Source of the DNA: Marinoscillum sp965229915
GTDB lineage: Bacteria > Bacteroidota > Bacteroidia > Cytophagales > Cyclobacteriaceae
Direction of reading: 5' to 3'
Assembly (NCBI RefSeq): GCF_965229915.1
Contig: NZ_CBDDJZ010000001.1
Span: 1,488,001-1,552,000 of the forward strand
Length of the DNA stretch: 64,000 bases
The notes below the pieces were generated by a model that was not told the origin of the DNA, did no database searches, and saw only the letters and a list, made by a program, of their open reading frames with translations. Positions 42,590-51,821 of the stretch are shown one piece after another. The position numbers were made by a program, and so were the translations under genes. Each line of letters starts with the position of its first letter. The first letter of the stretch is position 1.

Positions 42590-43486
42590 ATGAAAACGAA
42601 CAATAAATCACTGTTGAGTGCGGCAGCCATCGGGATGGTAGCAGTGCTCGGATTGTCCTCATGTGACAAACAAGAAAGAGAAAGACTTCAGGCTCAAGCA
42701 GACAGCCTAGAATATAAGCTTCAGGAAAGAGATTCTGCATTTAACAACATCATGAATGTGATGGCGGATGTGGAAGCGCAAATTGATGACATCAAGAAAC
42801 AAGAAAACCTGGTAGTCAATAATAGTAGCGGAGACTTTTCATCAAATGAAAAGGATCAAATGGTGGATGATCTAAAGCGTATCAATTCACTGATCAATGA
42901 TGCCAACAGCAAAGTAGCATCTCTTTCCAGTCAACTGGAAAACTCAAATTTTGAATTGAATGCATTCAAAAAACGCGTTCAGAATATGAAAGCGGACCTT
43001 GCTACTCGTGAGACGGCCATCGCTAGGCTACAAGAAGAGCTGGAGCTGAAGGATACGCAGATTGCAGAGCTAAACACAGAGGTAAATTCTCTGGTGACAA
43101 GAGTACAGCTCCAAACTGAGACCATCGAGGTTCAGAATCAGGAGTTGATCAAGAGAGAAGATCATCTCAATACGGCCTACTTTGCTGTAGACACAGAGAA
43201 AAAACTGCGAGATGAAGGCCTCATCACCAAAGAAGGTGGATTCTTGTGGATCGGTAGAACCACAGAATTGCAAGAGGACGCAGCTCAAACGAAATTCACA
43301 GAAGTGGACATTCAGAATACGAAGAAATTTTACGTGGATAGCGACAAAATGGAAATCGTCACTGAACACCCTTCTGACAGCTACAAGCTGGTCAATGAAG
43401 AAGGAAAAGTAAAATACCTGGAGGTTACTAATCCAGCTAAATTCTGGAAAATCTCCAAGTACCTAGTGATTTCTGTTAAAAGCTAG
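42590..43486 (+). CDS. Coiled-coil lipoprotein, 298 aa
   Basis: A signal peptide with lipobox LSSC (Cys25) is followed by about 170 residues of coiled coil (LQAQADSLEYKLQERD to VQNQELIKRED). A compact C-terminal domain of about 90 residues then begins at HLNTAYFAVDTEKKLRDEGLITKEGGFLWIGR. This architecture occurs in Bacteroidota envelope lipoproteins of unknown function. It probably spans part of the periplasm as a trimeric or dimeric rod. It is the last gene of the likely sigma-54-controlled unit and is followed by a strong terminator. Confidence 0.8.
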   Translation: MKTNNKSLLSAAAIGMVAVLGLSSCDKQERERLQAQADSLEYKLQERDSAFNNIMNVMADVEAQIDDIKKQENLVVNNSSGDFSSNEKDQMVDDLKRINSLINDANSKVASLSSQLENSNFELNAFKKRVQNMKADLATRETAIARLQEELELKDTQIAELNTEVNSLVTRVQLQTETIEVQNQELIKREDHLNTAYFAVDTEKKLRDEGLITKEGGFLWIGRTTELQEDAAQTKFTEVDIQNTKKFYVDSDKMEIVTEHPSDSYKLVNEEGKVKYLEVTNPAKFWKISKYLVISVKS

Positions 43487-43503
43487 GACCATAACCAGCA
43501 GAG

Positions 43504-43544
43504 AGCGGTAAGCTCCTTTGAGAGCTCCGCTTTCTATTTTTTTT
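43504..43544 (+). terminator. Intrinsic terminator after coiled-coil lipoprotein
   Basis: Stem segments AGCGG/CCGCT and AGCTC/GAGCT around a 6-nt loop, then eight T after a 5-nt gap. Confidence 0.8.
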
Positions 43545-43564
43545 CACTTTTAAACTATTACCAT

Positions 43565-44170
43565 ATGAAACTCAAAATCGTAATACTTACAGTACTTTGT
43601 ACCTTAGGATCAATGGCAATAGCCCAAAAAGCGGGTATCAAAGGCGGTGCAAATTTCACGAATCTATATGTGGATGATGTGGATGACGAAAACATGAAAA
43701 TCGGATTCAATGCTGGTTTTTACTATCGCAATGACATCACTGACAACTTTGCCATACAGCCGGAGTTCCTTTTCACACAGAAGGGTTCTGAAATTCAATA
43801 TGACAATTTCCTGGGTGAGGGTAAATATCGTTTTAACCTGAACTATCTGGAAGTACCCGTACTAGCTGTAGTCAAACTCGGTCCGATCAACCTCCATGCA
43901 GGTCCATACTTGGGCTTCCTGGTGGGTGCGAATGTGAAGGACGTGGATGATGACGGAAACATCAACGACGTGGAAGAACTGGACAGAGATGACTTCAATA
44001 CGCTAGACACAGGTGTAGCAGCCGGAGTTGGCTTTGACTTCCCTTCAGGGATCCTTGGTCTCCGATACAACTATGGTTTTCAGGAGATCGGTCAAGAAGG
44101 TGTAGCAGGAGAAGCAACTGAAAACTCCAAAAACTCAGCTCTACAACTTTATGTAGGATTTGATTTCTGA
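43565..44170 (+). CDS. Outer-membrane beta-barrel protein (PorT/OMP_b-brl_2 type)
   Basis: This 201-residue protein has a signal peptide to AIAQK, followed by GIKGGANFTNLYVDD, the common start of the Bacteroidota small porin/PorT-like barrel. Amphipathic strands include KIGFNAGFYYRNDITDNFAIQPEFLFTQKGS and INLHAGPYLGFLVGANVKD. It ends ALQLYVGFDF with terminal Phe. Such proteins sit in the outer membrane; the cargo or ligand is unknown. It is flanked by terminators and is therefore a single-gene unit. Confidence 0.88.
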   Translation: MKLKIVILTVLCTLGSMAIAQKAGIKGGANFTNLYVDDVDDENMKIGFNAGFYYRNDITDNFAIQPEFLFTQKGSEIQYDNFLGEGKYRFNLNYLEVPVLAVVKLGPINLHAGPYLGFLVGANVKDVDDDGNINDVEELDRDDFNTLDTGVAAGVGFDFPSGILGLRYNYGFQEIGQEGVAGEATENSKNSALQLYVGFDF

Positions 44171-44219
44171 TTTAGAATCTAATTCAAAATCAATCATAGA
44201 TCTGCCGCAAGGCCAGAAG

Positions 44220-44251
44220 GCTCTGATAAATTTTTATCAGGGCTTTTTTTT
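44220..44251 (+). terminator. Intrinsic terminator after barrel gene
   Basis: GCTCTGATAA pairs with TTATCAGGGC (one G-U) over a short loop, followed by eight T. Confidence 0.85.
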
Positions 44252-44305
44252 GTTTTAGTCAGAAATCTTCTTTTTCACTATCATCGTATCTATGTAAATT
44301 TCGAT

Positions 44306-46690
44306 ATGCTCACTGACGCTCTCAAAGGGTTTGGCAGGCTGACAATCATTGGGATAATGATGATGATCTGCCTGCAGCTGGTTTTTAGCCTGCTGTACTT
44401 CACAGTCAATACTACTGAAATACTCACAGGGGTATACAGTTCTAGCCTGTTCTTTCTAAGATCTTGCTGTTGGTTTTTACTCATTTCCGCCACTGTTATT
44501 ACCCTCAGTAAAAAGGCAGCACAATGGGTATTTCTGGCATTTATACTGCTGATGGGTTTGATTCACTTTATGCTGCTCTCCTACCTGACCACAACGGGTA
44601 TTCCTCTGGGTGCGGATTTATTTGGGTATTCGCTATCAGATATTCTCAGCACCGCTGGCTCGTCATCTGATCTGAAAATTGGCGGACTCTTGGCATTAGT
44701 TATGAGTGCTACATTAGCCATATGGTTAGGCCATCGGGGCATGACCGTCTCTACCAGTCCTAAGTGGAGCTTCACTCTCATCTTCATTCCCTTAGCTTAT
44801 TTACTTCCTCAGCCCAAAGCAACCAATTATTCCGAATCACAGTATTACAAGGTCTATTCACCATCAGCCTTTTTTTGGACAAAAAGTTTCGATTACTTTT
44901 TTGACAAAACCACGCCAGTAAGAGATTATGGAAACTATCCTTTCTTACATCCCCGAGACACGAGCAACCCTTTAGCTGATCTTCTCAGCCCCAAAAAGGA
45001 TCTGCCGAACATTGTATTTGTAGCTGTTGAAGGATTAGGTGCCGATTTTGTTGGGCCTGATGCCGCTTATGGTGGCGCAACTCCGTTTCTGGACTCTTTG
45101 ATCACTCAGTCGCTATATTGGCCCAACTGCCTTAGCAATACCGGTAGAACCTTTGGTGTGTTGCCTACTCTCACAGGTTCATTACCTTATGGACAGACTG
45201 GTTTTATGGATTACGGACCAGACTACCCCACTCATATTTCACTCTGGAGTTGGCTCAAGGCCAATAGCTATTCCACTTCCTACTTTTATGGTGGCAATCC
45301 AAATTTCGACAAACAGGATGTATTCTTAGAGGCCCAGTCGATTGATAACCTGTTTGGTGAAAGTTCCTTTCCAGAGGGTCTTAACAAAATGCCCGGTAAT
45401 ACCGAAGGTTTTTCCTGGGGATATGGAGACGCAGATCTCTTCGAAAATGGGCTTAAGAAATTAAGCGCGATTCCATCACCTTCCTTTTCATTTTTCATGA
45501 CGCTAACTACTCATGAGCCTTTCGTCCCCGTAGATGATCGGTTTTCGGCTGCTATTGATGAGTTAGCAAAATCCAAATCGCCTACTATTTATGAGGAGTA
45601 TCACCAGGTATTTGAATGTCTGGCATACACGGATGATGCCTTACGCCAGTTCATCAAGTCCATGTCTAAAAAACCTCAGTTTCAGAACACGCTCTTTATT
45701 ATTACCGGAGATCACCGGCTCATTCCAATACCTGCTGAGAGGCGCCTGGATCGCTTTCGGGTACCGTTGTTGATCTATTCGCCATTAACGAAAAAACCAC
45801 TTCAGTTCAATAATCTGGTTACGCACTCACAAGTCACCCCCACACTTATCAACTGGCTATCGGCTACTTACCAGTTGCCAGTAAGCGATTACGTCAGCTT
45901 TATCTCTACTCCCCTTATGACTAAACCATCATTCGACAGTAATCTGGACCTTGCGCTCATGCGTAGTAAAAATGAAACAGCAGAGTACATTATGGGAATC
46001 AATTTATTGAGTGATGGCTCCTTATATACCATCAGAGAGGATATGTCCTTAGATAAAAACGAGGATTCTGAGCTGAAAAAAAAGTTACAACAAAAGCTTA
46101 GAAATTTCGTCTCTATGTCGCACGATGTACTTAGCACAAACCAACTTCTGCCTGACAGCCTAGCCATCATGAAACGGCAGACTACTTTATCTCCAGGAGA
46201 GCTAGCCACACTAACTGGCATGAATCTCCTAAACACCACACCGGACTCACTTTACAACAAAGCTCGTGCGTTGGCAATAGATCATCAGTTTGCTATCAGC
46301 CGCCTCATATGCCGGTATGGCCTACGCAACAGCCCGAATTTTCATGACCTTCGAGTGCTACTTGGTCGTACCTATGGCTGGAACAATCAATACGATAGTG
46401 CTAAATTGGTACTGGATGAAGTGTTGAGAAGGGCGGAAAACTATGAAGATGCCTACATTGCTTACTCAGATGTGGCCTATTGGAATCAAAACTCCGATCT
46501 GGCCTTAAACAAAGCCATGGAAGGTTTGAAAAGAAACCCGAATAGCTTCGAATTAAAAGTACGTGTAGCTCGTAGCTATCTGGAGCGCGGCAGTCTTCAG
46601 GAGGCAACGGAGCTACTAGATGAAGTCATCAAGAATCAGCCTGATCATGAAATGGCCCATCAACTAAAACGACGAATCGAAAACCTGTAA
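44306..46690 (+). CDS. LTA-synthase-family membrane enzyme with C-terminal TPRs
   Basis: This 794-residue protein has five N-terminal membrane helices (to about residue 175), then an alkaline-phosphatase-superfamily domain of the LtaS/OpgB type. Metal and nucleophile positions are the Glu in NIVFVAVEGLGADF, the Thr in SNTGRTFGVLPTL, LTTHEPF and TGDHRLIP. After about residue 640, two to three TPRs (YGWNNQYDSAKLVLDEVLRRAENYEDAYIAY and so on) are fused, an unusual addition. LtaS-like enzymes transfer phosphoglycerol or phosphoethanolamine to glycans. It lies 9 nt before the TPR/YaiO barrel gene, implying modification of an exported polymer. Confidence 0.88.
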   Translation: MLTDALKGFGRLTIIGIMMMICLQLVFSLLYFTVNTTEILTGVYSSSLFFLRSCCWFLLISATVITLSKKAAQWVFLAFILLMGLIHFMLLSYLTTTGIPLGADLFGYSLSDILSTAGSSSDLKIGGLLALVMSATLAIWLGHRGMTVSTSPKWSFTLIFIPLAYLLPQPKATNYSESQYYKVYSPSAFFWTKSFDYFFDKTTPVRDYGNYPFLHPRDTSNPLADLLSPKKDLPNIVFVAVEGLGADFVGPDAAYGGATPFLDSLITQSLYWPNCLSNTGRTFGVLPTLTGSLPYGQTGFMDYGPDYPTHISLWSWLKANSYSTSYFYGGNPNFDKQDVFLEAQSIDNLFGESSFPEGLNKMPGNTEGFSWGYGDADLFENGLKKLSAIPSPSFSFFMTLTTHEPFVPVDDRFSAAIDELAKSKSPTIYEEYHQVFECLAYTDDALRQFIKSMSKKPQFQNTLFIITGDHRLIPIPAERRLDRFRVPLLIYSPLTKKPLQFNNLVTHSQVTPTLINWLSATYQLPVSDYVSFISTPLMTKPSFDSNLDLALMRSKNETAEYIMGINLLSDGSLYTIREDMSLDKNEDSELKKKLQQKLRNFVSMSHDVLSTNQLLPDSLAIMKRQTTLSPGELATLTGMNLLNTTPDSLYNKARALAIDHQFAISRLICRYGLRNSPNFHDLRVLLGRTYGWNNQYDSAKLVLDEVLRRAENYEDAYIAYSDVAYWNQNSDLALNKAMEGLKRNPNSFELKVRVARSYLERGSLQEATELLDEVIKNQPDHEMAHQLKRRIENL

Positions 46691-46699
46691 GTATTTCAA

Positions 46700-47968
46700 A
46701 TGAAAAGGATTCATTTAATTCTTGTTCTAGTCTACACCTTCTGTCACTCTGCGGTATATGCGCAGGACTGGAAGCGTCTCGGGTCTGATGAGCTCTTTGC
46801 TCTGGCTAGAGAAGAAGCTTTTGATGGTAAGCGTGAAGCAGCTCGGGAGAAACTATTTTTCATATTAGAAAAAAGCCCAGATTATGCTGATGTACGTATT
46901 CTTCTGGGAAGAACCTACGCCTGGGATGGCAAACGGAAGGAAGCCAAGCAGGAATTTCAAAAGGTATTGGAAAAAGAACCAGAGTATAAGGATGCACTCA
47001 ATGCGCTGATTGACGTACTGATGTGGGATGAGAACTATGCGGAAGCCCTGATAGTTGCAGACCGTTCACTGAAAATACATCCCAATTTTGATGACTTTCT
47101 TTACAAAAAGGCAGTAATCCAAAAAAACCTGGAGGCATATGCTGATGCCATACATACGACCAATCATCTTTTAGAACTCAACCCAGCCAGTCAAAGAGCC
47201 AAAGATCTGTTGGAAAGCATCAAAGTGGCCAAGCAACTATATGCTATCAACTATCGCATTGGTGGGGATTATTTCGATCGTTCCAGTAATCAATACACCT
47301 TCTACTCCTCCTTGCAACTCAGCAGAAGAAATAGCTGGGGCACCTCCATTGCACGCGTCAATTTTGCCCGTAGATTTGAAACCAATGGTCTGCAAGGTGA
47401 AATCGACTTGTACCCCACAATAGCCAATGGCCTTTATGCCTACTTGAATTATGGCTATTCCAAAAGCGCACTATTCCCGGAACACCGAATTGGAGCTGAA
47501 CTGTTCAAGTCACTGCCCAAAAGCTTTGAAACATCTTTAGGACTCAGGCATCTCATCTTTTCATCAGACTCCAAAGTGACTATCTATACGGGTTCGGTGG
47601 GGTGGTATTACAAGAGCATGTGGTTTTCCTTACGACCATTCATAACACCTGATAAGCGTGCTGGCACTTCATTTTCGTTGGTGGGAAATGTTCGCAAATA
47701 CTTTGAATCTGCCGACACCTACATTGGATTACTTGGTGGATTTGGTTTTTCACCAGATATCCGTACTATACAATCTGCCAGTGGGTTTGCCAATGATCAG
47801 CTCTTCACATTAAGGTCGCAACGGGGAGGAATCACCTTTCAAAAACTAATCAGATACAACCTGGTAGCTTCAGCGGACTTTGATGTGGTTCATCAGGAGC
47901 TCTCATATGATTTAGGCAACTATATGTGGATATACAGCCTGGTGGGTAATCTGACTTATCGCTTTTAA
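46700..47968 (+). CDS. TPR plus YaiO-type outer-membrane barrel protein
   Basis: This 422-residue protein has a signal peptide to VYAQD and three or four TPRs (about 25-165) that resemble those at the end of the upstream LtaS-like enzyme. A C-terminal barrel starts at YAINYRIGGDYFDRSSNQYTFY and ends YSLVGNLTYRF, the YaiO family pattern. TPR-plus-barrel architecture is that of polysaccharide export porins such as PgaA. It follows the LtaS-like gene by 9 nt and converges with a TIM-barrel-like gene, the stop codons overlapping by 4 nt. Confidence 0.88.
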   Translation: MKRIHLILVLVYTFCHSAVYAQDWKRLGSDELFALAREEAFDGKREAAREKLFFILEKSPDYADVRILLGRTYAWDGKRKEAKQEFQKVLEKEPEYKDALNALIDVLMWDENYAEALIVADRSLKIHPNFDDFLYKKAVIQKNLEAYADAIHTTNHLLELNPASQRAKDLLESIKVAKQLYAINYRIGGDYFDRSSNQYTFYSSLQLSRRNSWGTSIARVNFARRFETNGLQGEIDLYPTIANGLYAYLNYGYSKSALFPEHRIGAELFKSLPKSFETSLGLRHLIFSSDSKVTIYTGSVGWYYKSMWFSLRPFITPDKRAGTSFSLVGNVRKYFESADTYIGLLGGFGFSPDIRTIQSASGFANDQLFTLRSQRGGITFQKLIRYNLVASADFDVVHQELSYDLGNYMWIYSLVGNLTYRF

Positions 47969-48768
47969 CGCAAAGGTCTATAATGAATCGCTTCCGTATA
48001 GCAGAACACCTTCCATCCAACGATCCGCAGGTTAGGATATTTGGACTGGTTCAGTTCGGCGAGCAATTGCTGATGGATCTGATCATATGAATGCTTTGAT
48101 GACAAAGGCCCCGAAAACTCAGCCTCCATACTGTATATAAATGCAATGTCCACTGATGTATCCAGATGCTCTGCTGCCCGCTGAAGACCTTTCAACCGAT
48201 CACGCACGTAGGCGGCAGCTGGCTCCTTCTGGTAAGCATGAATGGTAATCAAATCACTCAGCTCTATTAATCGCTCCGCCTGTGCGAGACGCTTTTTACG
48301 ACCCTTACTCAACCAACCGATGTATGTTTCCAATGGCACATCAACCCTTGAAAGTGGGCCTACCTCCAATTCAAACTTTTCAAAATGATCACGACCTACC
48401 CACCATTCGTACTCCATGTTGACCGCATCCAACCCGTCCTCACCAGCTTGCAGTTGGAAGGCATCAAAATAAGTTTCAAACGTCTCTCTACCTCCGAAAA
48501 CACCAACCACTTTGATTTGATGTTGGTGGAAGCGACTGATCACCTCTTGAAGCCGTCGGGTAGCGACTGGGCTAGGCAATATTTGATGGAGATCATAGAG
48601 GCTTACATGCGAAAACTCTTCCTTATCGACCCATTGAATCATCGACTGTAGTGCATGCTCATCATTGAGTATTCGACTGAAATCATTGATATAAACACCG
48701 CGATATTGCCCCATAACTAAGCCTCCAGAGGTCATAAGAAAAACATAAAGAACACTTCTTATAAGCAT
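47965..48768 (-). CDS. Secreted TIM-barrel-like protein, possible glycoside hydrolase
   Basis: This 267-residue protein has a signal peptide (to VMGQY) and successive beta-alpha units: YRGVYINDFSRIL, FSHVSLYDLHQIL, IKVVGVFGGRE, GLDAVNMEYEWW, LITIHAYQKEP, VDIAFIYSMEAEF and LRIVGWKVFCY. The order and the acidic residues at strand ends (NMEYEWW) resemble glycoside hydrolase barrels, but I cannot assign a family. It is the only minus-strand gene inside the polysaccharide-like island. A hydrolase or deacetylase partner would parallel PgaB, though this is inference. Confidence 0.65.
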   Translation of the reverse strand: MLIRSVLYVFLMTSGGLVMGQYRGVYINDFSRILNDEHALQSMIQWVDKEEFSHVSLYDLHQILPSPVATRRLQEVISRFHQHQIKVVGVFGGRETFETYFDAFQLQAGEDGLDAVNMEYEWWVGRDHFEKFELEVGPLSRVDVPLETYIGWLSKGRKKRLAQAERLIELSDLITIHAYQKEPAAAYVRDRLKGLQRAAEHLDTSVDIAFIYSMEAEFSGPLSSKHSYDQIHQQLLAELNQSKYPNLRIVGWKVFCYTEAIHYRPLR

Positions 48769-48855
48769 AAGTCATCTAACTGATTCTTTTGAAACGTATA
48801 TCTCGAAGATTAGTCGATTATTATTACTCAAACACTACAATAATTTTTATTATTA

Positions 48856-49242
48856 ATGCAGAATATTCCATTAAAACAGATGAAGCTCCTATTGGCCGAA
48901 CCAAACAAGCTAATGCAAAAAGTCCTGACTGAACGACTCAGGCAGGAGGATGTGGAATTAACTGTGGTGGACAATGGTCTGGAGGCGCTAACCCTGATAC
49001 AGAATAAATCAGTCGACTTTGTGGTATCCGAAGAGCTGTTGCCTTACAAAAATGGGTTCGAACTCATACGGCATTCGGTAGAAAACAACATTCCAATCAT
49101 TATCATCAGCGATGCAGACCTGGAGAATAAAATCCTGGAAGCTTTCGAGCTAGGAGCTATAGACTTCATAGACAAACCATTCAGCCCTCATGAACTGGTA
49201 GTTCGCGTCAAAAATGCTTCGAAGAAAATAGTACAGTCATGA
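48856..49242 (+). CDS. Degenerate receiver-domain protein
   Basis: This 128-residue protein is a single REC fold (MKLLLAEPNKLMQKVLTERL to FIDKPFSPHELVVRVK). The position of the phospho-accepting Asp is Glu59 (VVSEELLPYKNGF), and the acidic pair reads E-P instead of E/D-D. The switch Ser and Lys (KPF) remain. It is thus probably locked in an active-like state or works as a pure binding module. It overlaps the HEAT gene by 4 nt (ATGA), so it is the first gene of the GT2 operon. Confidence 0.88.
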   Translation: MQNIPLKQMKLLLAEPNKLMQKVLTERLRQEDVELTVVDNGLEALTLIQNKSVDFVVSEELLPYKNGFELIRHSVENNIPIIIISDADLENKILEAFELGAIDFIDKPFSPHELVVRVKNASKKIVQS

Positions 49243-49940
49243 TTTTTGATGATGCATTTATCCTCAACGTGATTAGCCTGATAGCCATTCTGGCAGTCAT
49301 ATTCTTGCTCATCATCCTGTATACCCGTGCTAATCATGTGATCGACAAGCGGTGGAAAAACAACTTACGAGGTTTGTTTCAGACGTTGCTAGCCAGCTAT
49401 GTCAATACCAACCGGGAATCGGAGACTGAAAAGATCAAAAAACGAATCATCAAACTGACTAAAACCAGAGAGCGAAAGCAAATCCTGCTGGAAGAAGTGG
49501 CAGACTTATATGACAACTTTAGCGGCGTATGTTCTCACCGAGCTATTGAACTCTACAATGACCTGTCGCTGTATAACCTGAGCCTCGCCAAACTGAGAAG
49601 CAGCAGGTGGCACAAAAAAATGGAGGGAATAGTGGAGCTATCTACCATGGGGTATAAGAAAGCCTCTGACCTCATAGTACCACTGCTATATCATCAAAAT
49701 CAGGATGTACGCAGAACTGCTAAGGTAGCCCTAGTAGAATTGAAGAAATCGAAAGCACTAGATGATATAGCCAAATTACCCACTGAAATGTCAGATTGGA
49801 CCTCATTAAGTATTATCGCCATTTTAAACCGAAACCCAGTGAAGCTGAGCAAAGCAGAACTCGAACGTCTTAAACTTTCTCCAAGTGATTCGATGCGTTC
49901 TCTTGCATCGCACCTGGAAAAACACTCACTGATCCACTGA
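49239..49940 (+). CDS. Inner-membrane HEAT-repeat-like protein
   Basis: This 233-residue protein has one N-terminal membrane helix (about 9-29) and a helical cytoplasmic part. Its C-terminal half has HEAT-type repeats (WHKKMEGIVELSTMGYKKASDLIVPLLYHQNQDVRRTAKVALVEL). It probably scaffolds protein contacts. It overlaps both neighbours (ATGA with the receiver, TGATG with the GT2 gene), so it is translationally coupled and likely part of the same machine. Confidence 0.8.
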   Translation: MIFDDAFILNVISLIAILAVIFLLIILYTRANHVIDKRWKNNLRGLFQTLLASYVNTNRESETEKIKKRIIKLTKTRERKQILLEEVADLYDNFSGVCSHRAIELYNDLSLYNLSLAKLRSSRWHKKMEGIVELSTMGYKKASDLIVPLLYHQNQDVRRTAKVALVELKKSKALDDIAKLPTEMSDWTSLSIIAILNRNPVKLSKAELERLKLSPSDSMRSLASHLEKHSLIH

Positions 49941-51385
49941 TGCAACAGGCGATTTACCAGGAAATAACCAGCTTCTTGAACTATGGGATCTATATCTATA
50001 CCCTGTCCATCATGCTGGCTTATGTGTTCTTAGCATTTAACTCGGTACTCATCATCCGCAAATACCTTCGTAAAAACAAGACGGTATACTACGATGATAT
50101 CCTCAGGTCTCCTCTAGCTCCGAAAATCTCGATTTTGGCGCCGGCGTTTAATGAAGGAATGTCCATAGTAGAAAATATCCGATCGTTACTATCCCTCCAC
50201 TACAACAACTATGAGATCATCATCATCAATGATGGCAGTAAAGATGATAGTATAGAGCAAATGATCACTGCCTATGATCTAGTACCATCACAAGAGCGGA
50301 TTTGCAGTGATCTACCTCATCAGCCTATCAAAAATATTTATCGCTCCAAAGATCCGGCATTCAAAAAACTGATCGTATTGGATAAAGAAAACGGAGGAAA
50401 ATCTGACGCCTTAAATGCTGGAATCAACATTTCTTCATCCCCGCTAATTGCCTGTGTAGATGTGGACTGTGTCATTGAAGATGATGCACTACTAAAGATG
50501 GTGAAGCCATTCCTGGAAAGTGTAGATGAGAAAATGATTGCTACAGGTGGTGTGGTAAGAATTGCTAATGACTGCATAGTAGCTCATGGACGGATACTAA
50601 AAGTCCGATTGCCCCATAAAATGTTGCCCCTATTCCAAACGGTAGAGTATATACGAGCCTTTTTGCTAGGCAGGATGGCCTGGAGCAGACTAAATGGACT
50701 CCTCATCATCTCAGGAGCTTTTGGACTGTTTGATCGCGAACTGGTGGTGGAGGCTGGTGGGTACGACACCAAAACGGTGGGAGAAGATATGGAGCTGGTG
50801 GTGCGTATGCGAAAGATCATGCATCAGCGCAAACAAAAGTACCGAGTAGAATACATCCCTGACCCCCTCTGCTGGACGGAGGCACCCGAGTCCCGGAAAA
50901 TCCTGATCAAGCAACGAAACCGATGGACCCGAGGCACCATTGAAACCCTCCGTGCTCACAAGGACATGTTTTTCAATCCAAAATATGGAGTACTGGGCAT
51001 GCTGTCTTACCCATTTTGGTTCTTCTATGAGTGGCTTGCCCCCATTATTGAATTTACCGGACTTATCTATTTTGGTATACTGGCCTATGTAGGCTGGGTC
51101 AATTGGGATCATTTCTGGCTGCTACTTATTCTGGTATACAGTTTCTCCGTGATGTATAGCTGGATGGCCATCCTGATGGAGGAAACCACCTTTAGAGAGT
51201 ATGACCGAACCCGCTACTTACTCAGACTGCTTTTCGTGGCGCTGTTAGAGCCAATCGTCTATCACCCCATTACTGTATGGGCTGCCATTCAGGGCAACAT
51301 CGATAAGTTTATCAGAAAAAAGAAAACCTGGGGCACACAGGAGCGTGTAGGTTTCAATAAAGCAAAGATCAATGGAAACAAGTAG
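49940..51385 (+). CDS. Processive family 2 glycosyltransferase (PgaC/BcsA-like)
   Basis: This 481-residue protein has an N-terminal membrane helix (about 15-40) and a GT2 domain with ISILAPAFNEG, IINDGSKDDS and CVDVDCVIEDD (DxD type). GEDMELVVRMRK and QRNRWTRG, the Q-x-x-RW signature of processive synthases, follow. The C-terminus has three or four membrane helices. Such enzymes polymerise hexosamine or hexose chains and move them through the inner membrane. Sugar specificity is unknown. It overlaps the HEAT gene and the SnoaL-like gene. Confidence 0.93.
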   Translation: MQQAIYQEITSFLNYGIYIYTLSIMLAYVFLAFNSVLIIRKYLRKNKTVYYDDILRSPLAPKISILAPAFNEGMSIVENIRSLLSLHYNNYEIIIINDGSKDDSIEQMITAYDLVPSQERICSDLPHQPIKNIYRSKDPAFKKLIVLDKENGGKSDALNAGINISSSPLIACVDVDCVIEDDALLKMVKPFLESVDEKMIATGGVVRIANDCIVAHGRILKVRLPHKMLPLFQTVEYIRAFLLGRMAWSRLNGLLIISGAFGLFDRELVVEAGGYDTKTVGEDMELVVRMRKIMHQRKQKYRVEYIPDPLCWTEAPESRKILIKQRNRWTRGTIETLRAHKDMFFNPKYGVLGMLSYPFWFFYEWLAPIIEFTGLIYFGILAYVGWVNWDHFWLLLILVYSFSVMYSWMAILMEETTFREYDRTRYLLRLLFVALLEPIVYHPITVWAAIQGNIDKFIRKKKTWGTQERVGFNKAKINGNK

Positions 51386-51821
51386 ACCTGAAGATATCGC
51401 CAACCAATTCGCTGCTTACTGGAACCAAAAAGATGCTTCGGGTATCTCCAATTTATTCGTAGAGGATGCCGAATTTGTCAATGTGGTAGGCCTTTGGTGG
51501 CATAATCGACAGGACATCTACAAAGCACATGAATATGGTCTGAGAGTGATTTTCCCAGAATCCACACTCAAGGTAACCAGAACCACAACCAGAATGCTAT
51601 CAGACCACATAGCACTCGTGCATGCTAGAATGCACCTGATGGGTCAGACAAGTCAGGAAGGAAGGCATGCCGAAGATAGGAGGACGCTCTTCTCCTTTGT
51701 GATCATGAAGCAACCTGATGGAGGCTGGAAAGCGGTCTCTGCTCACAACACGGATATTGTACCGGGAGCTGAAACTCATTTGACTCAAGACGGTCACATG
51801 AAGCCTACCTCCTACAGATAG
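51372..51821 (+). CDS. SnoaL-like (SgcJ/EcaC-type) small protein
   Basis: This 149-residue cone-fold protein shows the family pattern ANQFAAYWNQKDASGISNLFVEDAEFVNVVG near the start and RRTLFSFVIMKQPDGGWKAVSAHNTDIVPGAET at the end. Homologues are annotated SgcJ/EcaC oxidoreductase but their activities are mostly unproven. The start overlaps the end of the GT2 gene by 14 nt. A link to glycan modification is suggested only by position. Confidence 0.85.
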   Translation: METSRPEDIANQFAAYWNQKDASGISNLFVEDAEFVNVVGLWWHNRQDIYKAHEYGLRVIFPESTLKVTRTTTRMLSDHIALVHARMHLMGQTSQEGRHAEDRRTLFSFVIMKQPDGGWKAVSAHNTDIVPGAETHLTQDGHMKPTSYR

